The translations under genes were made by a program, and so were the position numbers. This document shows positions 60,129 through 64,000 of a DNA stretch of 64,000 nt, piece by piece (the first letter of the stretch is position 1; each line of letters opens with the position of its first letter). The notes below the pieces were generated by a model. That model did not search any database. It saw only the letters and a list, made by a program, of their open reading frames with translations, and was not told where the DNA came from. Location: positions 1 through 64,000 of the forward strand of contig DKVL01000063.1 in the NCBI GenBank assembly GCA_002491195.1, read 5' to 3'. This DNA is from Lachnospiraceae bacterium UBA7179. GTDB lineage: Bacteria; Bacillota; Clostridia; Lachnospirales; Lachnospiraceae.

Positions 60129-63098
60129 ATGGAGAGCCAAGGAAAATCTGGAAAAAAGATTATTATTGCAGTCGCAGTCGCAGCGGTTATAGCAGTGATT
60201 GCTTTCCTTATGTCTCTGCGCGGTGTGGATGACTTCCATGAGAAGTACGCAGGCGCTGACCTGAGCACTGACGTAGAAGGCATGCAGAGGGTGGGCACTT
60301 ACACGGGCTACCTGAATGCCCATGCCGGTGCGGCACACCCCGATCAGGGCGCGGCGGTGGATTTGTATAGCTATGAATCAGACGGCGGCGTGGAGGTGTA
60401 CAACAATTATGAAGGAGAGGAGAAGGCATTATTTACGGACACCAATTCCAGGGTCACCTGGAAAGTAGATGTGCCCGAGTCGGGTTTCTACAATATGTTC
60501 ATGGAGTACCTGCTCCCTGAATCCAGAGGCGTGGCGGCGGAACGCATTGTCTATCTGAATGGTGAAGTTCCTTTTGAAGACGCAAGGAATATTTCCTTTA
60601 CCAGGATCTGGACAGATGCAGGTGCACCGACAGTTGACAATCAGGGCAACGAGATCAGGCCCAGCCAGGTCGAGGCGCCGGGCTGGCAGAAAGCGTATTT
60701 CAGGGATGACATGGGATACATCACCGAGCCGTATATGTTTTATCTGGAGAAGGGAGAGAACACGATTGGCCTTGAGGCTGCAAATGAACCCATGATACTG
60801 CGCAAGCTTGAGATCACGAAGGTGCAGAAGCTTGACACATATCAGGAATACATGGCGAAATGTCCGACGGACGCATCCTCCGATACAGCTAAAAATTTTA
60901 TGGCGCTGATCGAGGGAGAGGATTCCACCTATCGTTCGGAATCATCTCTCTATGCAAAATACGACAGGTCTTCGCCGACTACCCAGCCAAACAGCGTGAC
61001 GAAAACTGTGTTGAATTATGTGGGCGGCGAGGCATGGAGAAGCTCAGGACAGTGGATTGAGTGGGAATTTGAAGTGCCAGAGGACGGATACTACAATATC
61101 ATGGTAAAGGGACGCCAGAATTATTCGCGTGGCGTTGTGTCCAGCAGAAGCGTTTACATAGACGGTGAGATTCCTTTTGAGGAGCTGAAGGCGATCTCCT
61201 TTGCCTACAGCAATGACTGGGATTACCTGAATCTGGCAGATGAACAGGGCACGCCGTACAATTTTTATCTGGCCAAGGGCGTGCACACCATCAGGCTGGA
61301 AGCTACTCTGGGCGGCATAGGAAGCATCCTTGAGGAGCTGGAGGATTCGACCTTCAGGCTCAACCAGATTTACAGGAAGGTTCTGGTATACACGGGTGCG
61401 ACTCCCGACCAGTACAGAGATTATTATATCGAGAGAAGCTATCCCGAGATCATAGAGGCGATGGATCTTGAGTCCAAGAGGCTTTTCAAGCTTGTGGATG
61501 ACATGGTGGCGTACAGCGGACAGAAAGCCGACGGCATCGCGTCGGCGCAGACGGTGGCACAGCAGCTCGAGCGTTTCTGCGAGAAGCCGCAGAAGATTAC
61601 GCTGGAGTTTACGACATTCAAAGACAATATTACTGCTTTGGGAACAGCAGCGTTGAACCTGAGCGAGACCAAACTCGACATTGATTATCTGGTAGTCAGC
61701 GGCGTCAATGTCAAGCCGGAGCAGAAAAAGGCGAATGCAGCCATGAAACTGTGGCATGAGATGAAATCCTTTGCGGCATCGTTCGTGGTAGATTACAACG
61801 CGGTGGGCGATGTTTACGCGGAAGGCTCCGGTGAGGAAGTCGTCAAGGTGTGGGTTCTTACCGGACGCGACCAGGGTACGATCTTAAAGTCCATGGTGGA
61901 TGATTCCTTTACACCGGAGAGCGGTGTAAAAGTTAATGTGGAGATCGTCGATCCCAGTGCACTGATGAATGCGGTTATGGCGGGAAGAGGGCCTAACGTT
62001 GTGCTTTCGGTAGGGGCAGACCAGCCTGTGAACTATGCGCTGCGAAATGCGGTCGAGGATCTTACCCAGTTTAGCGATTGGGAGGAGGTATTCTCTCATT
62101 ATACAAAAAGTTCTTATGAACAGTATGCACTTGACGGGCATATCTATGCGGTGCCTGAGACACAGACTTTTAATGTAATGTTTTACAGGAAGGATGTTCT
62201 GGAAGAACTTGGACTTGAGGTTCCCAACACATGGCAGGAGCTCATCGAGATGATGCCCACGATACAGGGAAATAATCTCTCGATTGGCATACCGACTGCG
62301 GCAGGCAGCAGTACCACCGCGACGGCGACTACAGCGGTGGCTTCCAATGCGCCGGATCTGTCCCTGTACTTTACGCTTCTTTTCCAGTACGGCGGGGATA
62401 TGTACAGTCAGGACGGGACAAGGACCCTGGTGGACGATGAGCCGGGCGTGAGGGCGTTCAAGGATTATATCAGATACTTTAACGACTACGGACTTCCTAC
62501 AGTATATGACTTTGTGAGCCGTTTTCGTTCAGGTGAGATGCCTATTGGCATTGCGGCTTATTCCACATACAACACGCTGATGGTTTCAGCTCCTGAGATC
62601 AGAGGACTCTGGGATTTCACATTGATTCCCGGAACGGAGTACACCGCCGCGGACGGAAGCACATACATAGACCGTTCTGACTTTATCACCGGAAATGCGA
62701 CGATGATGATCGCTACCGAGAATGAAACCCTGCGGCAGAATTCATGGGAGTTCATGAAGTGGTGGGCGCAGCCTGATACACAGGTACGTTTCGGACGCGA
62801 GATCGAGGCGCTGCTTGGTTCATCGGCCCGCTATGCGACAGCCAACAAGGACGCATTTGTACAGCTTTCCTGGAGCAATGATGATATCGAGGTGCTTGAT
62901 GCGCAGTGGGATCAGACAGTTGGAATACGCGAGGTGCCGGGTGGATACTTTACAGGGCGTCATATCACCAACGCCATCAGAAAGGTGATCAACGAAAAGA
63001 CCGACTCGAGAGAGACGATCATAGATTATGCCGTTACGATCAATGACGAGATCAAGAAGAAGCGGATTGAGTTCGGCTTGCCGATAGAGGAAGAATAG
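60129..63098 (+). CDS. Giant membrane-anchored binding protein with two carbohydrate-module-like domains
   Basis: A 989-residue protein. One N-terminal helix (about 9-32) anchors it outside the cell. Two similar beta-rich modules follow, about 87-229 and 298-416. Both share a VP(E)(S/D)G(F/Y)YN strand, a YI/LxGE(V/I)PFE turn and a (E/K)G(E/V)(N/H)TI(G/R)LEA end, resembling CBM6/35-type modules. A ~150-residue helical link leads to a family 1 solute-binding domain (about 570-985). GGAGG precedes ATG 60129; the upstream in-frame start at 60009 is unlikely. It should capture polysaccharide or oligosaccharide and pass it to the permease 11 bases downstream. Confidence 0.92.
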   Translation: MESQGKSGKKIIIAVAVAAVIAVIAFLMSLRGVDDFHEKYAGADLSTDVEGMQRVGTYTGYLNAHAGAAHPDQGAAVDLYSYESDGGVEVYNNYEGEEKALFTDTNSRVTWKVDVPESGFYNMFMEYLLPESRGVAAERIVYLNGEVPFEDARNISFTRIWTDAGAPTVDNQGNEIRPSQVEAPGWQKAYFRDDMGYITEPYMFYLEKGENTIGLEAANEPMILRKLEITKVQKLDTYQEYMAKCPTDASSDTAKNFMALIEGEDSTYRSESSLYAKYDRSSPTTQPNSVTKTVLNYVGGEAWRSSGQWIEWEFEVPEDGYYNIMVKGRQNYSRGVVSSRSVYIDGEIPFEELKAISFAYSNDWDYLNLADEQGTPYNFYLAKGVHTIRLEATLGGIGSILEELEDSTFRLNQIYRKVLVYTGATPDQYRDYYIERSYPEIIEAMDLESKRLFKLVDDMVAYSGQKADGIASAQTVAQQLERFCEKPQKITLEFTTFKDNITALGTAALNLSETKLDIDYLVVSGVNVKPEQKKANAAMKLWHEMKSFAASFVVDYNAVGDVYAEGSGEEVVKVWVLTGRDQGTILKSMVDDSFTPESGVKVNVEIVDPSALMNAVMAGRGPNVVLSVGADQPVNYALRNAVEDLTQFSDWEEVFSHYTKSSYEQYALDGHIYAVPETQTFNVMFYRKDVLEELGLEVPNTWQELIEMMPTIQGNNLSIGIPTAAGSSTTATATTAVASNAPDLSLYFTLLFQYGGDMYSQDGTRTLVDDEPGVRAFKDYIRYFNDYGLPTVYDFVSRFRSGEMPIGIAAYSTYNTLMVSAPEIRGLWDFTLIPGTEYTAADGSTYIDRSDFITGNATMMIATENETLRQNSWEFMKWWAQPDTQVRFGREIEALLGSSARYATANKDAFVQLSWSNDDIEVLDAQWDQTVGIREVPGGYFTGRHITNAIRKVINEKTDSRETIIDYAVTINDEIKKKRIEFGLPIEEE

Positions 63099-63109
63099 GG
63101 GCGTGAAAA

Positions 63110-64000
63110 ATGAAAGAGTATATCAACAAATATTTTACCCTGCGGAAGCATAACATGCAGGTTGCGTGGAAGAAAGCCAAAAAGAGCAAGATGTGCTACC
63201 TGTTCCTTTTGCCCTACGCGCTGCTGTTTACATTGTTCTTTGTTGCACCCGTAGTGATTTCTATCTTTTATGGATTTACATATTATAACATTCTGGAAAA
63301 ACCGAGATTTATCGGTCTGCAGAACTACATTAGCCTGATACTTGATGATGACATTTTCCTCATCGGTATCAAGAACACCCTGATGATCGCTGTCATCACA
63401 GGACCGCTGGGATACATCATGTCGTTCCTGTTTGCATGGCTGATCAACGAGCTTCCGAGATGGGTGCGCAGTGTGGCGGTCGTTGTTTTCTACGCACCGT
63501 CAATCGCGGGCAACTGTTATGTGATCTTCTCTGTGTTCTTCAGAGGTGACGCGTATGGATATGTCAACGCTTTTCTGATGAACCTTGGCATCATTGACAC
63601 GCCGGTACTGTGGTTTATCAATCCGGACTACATGCTGCCGATCTGTATGCTTGTTATCCTGTGGATGAGCCTGGGTACCGGGTTCCTCTCCTTTGTAGCA
63701 GGTCTGCAGGGTGTGGACCGGTCACAGTTTGAGGCTGGATACATGGATGGCATCAAGAACCGCTGGCAGGAGCTGTGGTATATCACACTTCCCAATATGC
63801 GCCCGATGCTGATGTTTGGTGCGGTTATGTCCATCACCCAGGCTTTTGGCGTCTGTGATGTCACCATGGCACTCTGCGGATATCCGAGTACGGACTACGC
63901 AGCCCGCACGATCGTGACCCATTTGTTCGACTATGGTTTTACCAGATTTGAGATGGGGTATGCGTGTGCGATCGCGACCATTCTGTTCCTGATGATGATA
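63110..64000 (+). CDS. ABC sugar permease, MalF/UgpA-like (cut by window end)
   Basis: The frame from ATG 63110 is open to the window edge, giving 297 residues so far. Hydrophobic helices begin at CYLFLLPYALLFTLFF, and the loop EAGYMDGIKNRWQELWYITLP is the EAA motif that docks on an ATPase. It is the first permease of the importer served by the giant binding protein; a second permease should follow outside the window. The ribosome site is weak (GGGGCG), so it is probably translated by coupling with the gene 11 bases upstream. Confidence 0.9.
   Translation, partial: MKEYINKYFTLRKHNMQVAWKKAKKSKMCYLFLLPYALLFTLFFVAPVVISIFYGFTYYNILEKPRFIGLQNYISLILDDDIFLIGIKNTLMIAVITGPLGYIMSFLFAWLINELPRWVRSVAVVVFYAPSIAGNCYVIFSVFFRGDAYGYVNAFLMNLGIIDTPVLWFINPDYMLPICMLVILWMSLGTGFLSFVAGLQGVDRSQFEAGYMDGIKNRWQELWYITLPNMRPMLMFGAVMSITQAFGVCDVTMALCGYPSTDYAARTIVTHLFDYGFTRFEMGYACAIATILFLMMI

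Noticed and set aside
1..64000. CRISPR array, prophage, insertion sequence or integrase
   Set aside because: I found no regularly spaced repeats, cas genes, transposase or phage genes; the repeats seen are small palindromes.

Overview
The window looks like the chromosome of a gut or rumen Lachnospiraceae-type Firmicute (Clostridia). The pointers are strong AGGAGG ribosome sites, family content typical of that group (Mbeg1-like/DUF2974, DUF3810, YesM/YesN two-component pairs, LplA/LplB/LplC-type sugar importers), and AT-rich spacers carrying small dispersed palindromes. This is inferred from gene content; no rRNA or species marker is present.

Left part (1-11.9 kb): hflX and two membrane/hydrolase genes of unknown role precede a uronate operon, uxaB-uxaA-kdgK-kduD-kdgA. 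The operon turns tagaturonate and altronate (galacturonate branch), and 5-keto-deoxyuronate products through kduD, into 2-keto-3-deoxygluconate, KDPG, pyruvate and glyceraldehyde-3-phosphate. A promoter with a cre/LacI-type palindrome lies before uxaB. The aldolase is fused to a VOC domain. A small gene, a HIT hydrolase and an HPr-like protein lacking the PTS histidine follow.

Middle part (11.9-26.9 kb): two divergent tRNA-Leu genes (AAG and CAG) sit among dispersed repeats and a broken AAA-ATPase gene. Next come two unknown proteins, a three-gene envelope operon (GT2, YiiX-like peptidase, MprF-like membrane protein), a Fic protein lacking the motif histidine under twin large inverted repeats, an ABC drug/peptide-resistance transporter, and an OmpR-type response regulator with a soluble kinase. 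The GT2 and ABC promoters share an 11-bp-spaced direct repeat placed identically before the -10 box, which suggests one response regulator drives both. A beta-lactamase-fold hydrolase and two small unknown genes end the section.

Right part (26.9-64 kb): a large glucuronoarabinoxylan utilisation locus. It opens with YesM/YesN, then SBP-LplB-LplC plus a second SBP lacking a lipobox. The enzymes follow: GH8 exo-oligoxylanase, esterase, a decayed GH39 beta-xylosidase, GH43-CBM6 arabinofuranosidase, GH3 beta-xylosidase, secreted GH10 xylanase, a GH43-like protein, GH31 alpha-xylosidase, GH115 alpha-glucuronidase, SGNH esterase, a heterodimeric ABC exporter and GH43 beta-xylosidase. An AraC regulator on the minus strand and the start of another importer close the window; that importer's binding protein is a 989-residue membrane-anchored protein with two carbohydrate-module-like repeats. 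Only the GH10 enzyme carries a secretion signal, so the apparent logic is: cut xylan at the surface, import decorated oligosaccharides, strip acetyl, arabinosyl and glucuronosyl groups in the cytosol, and finish with xylosidases.
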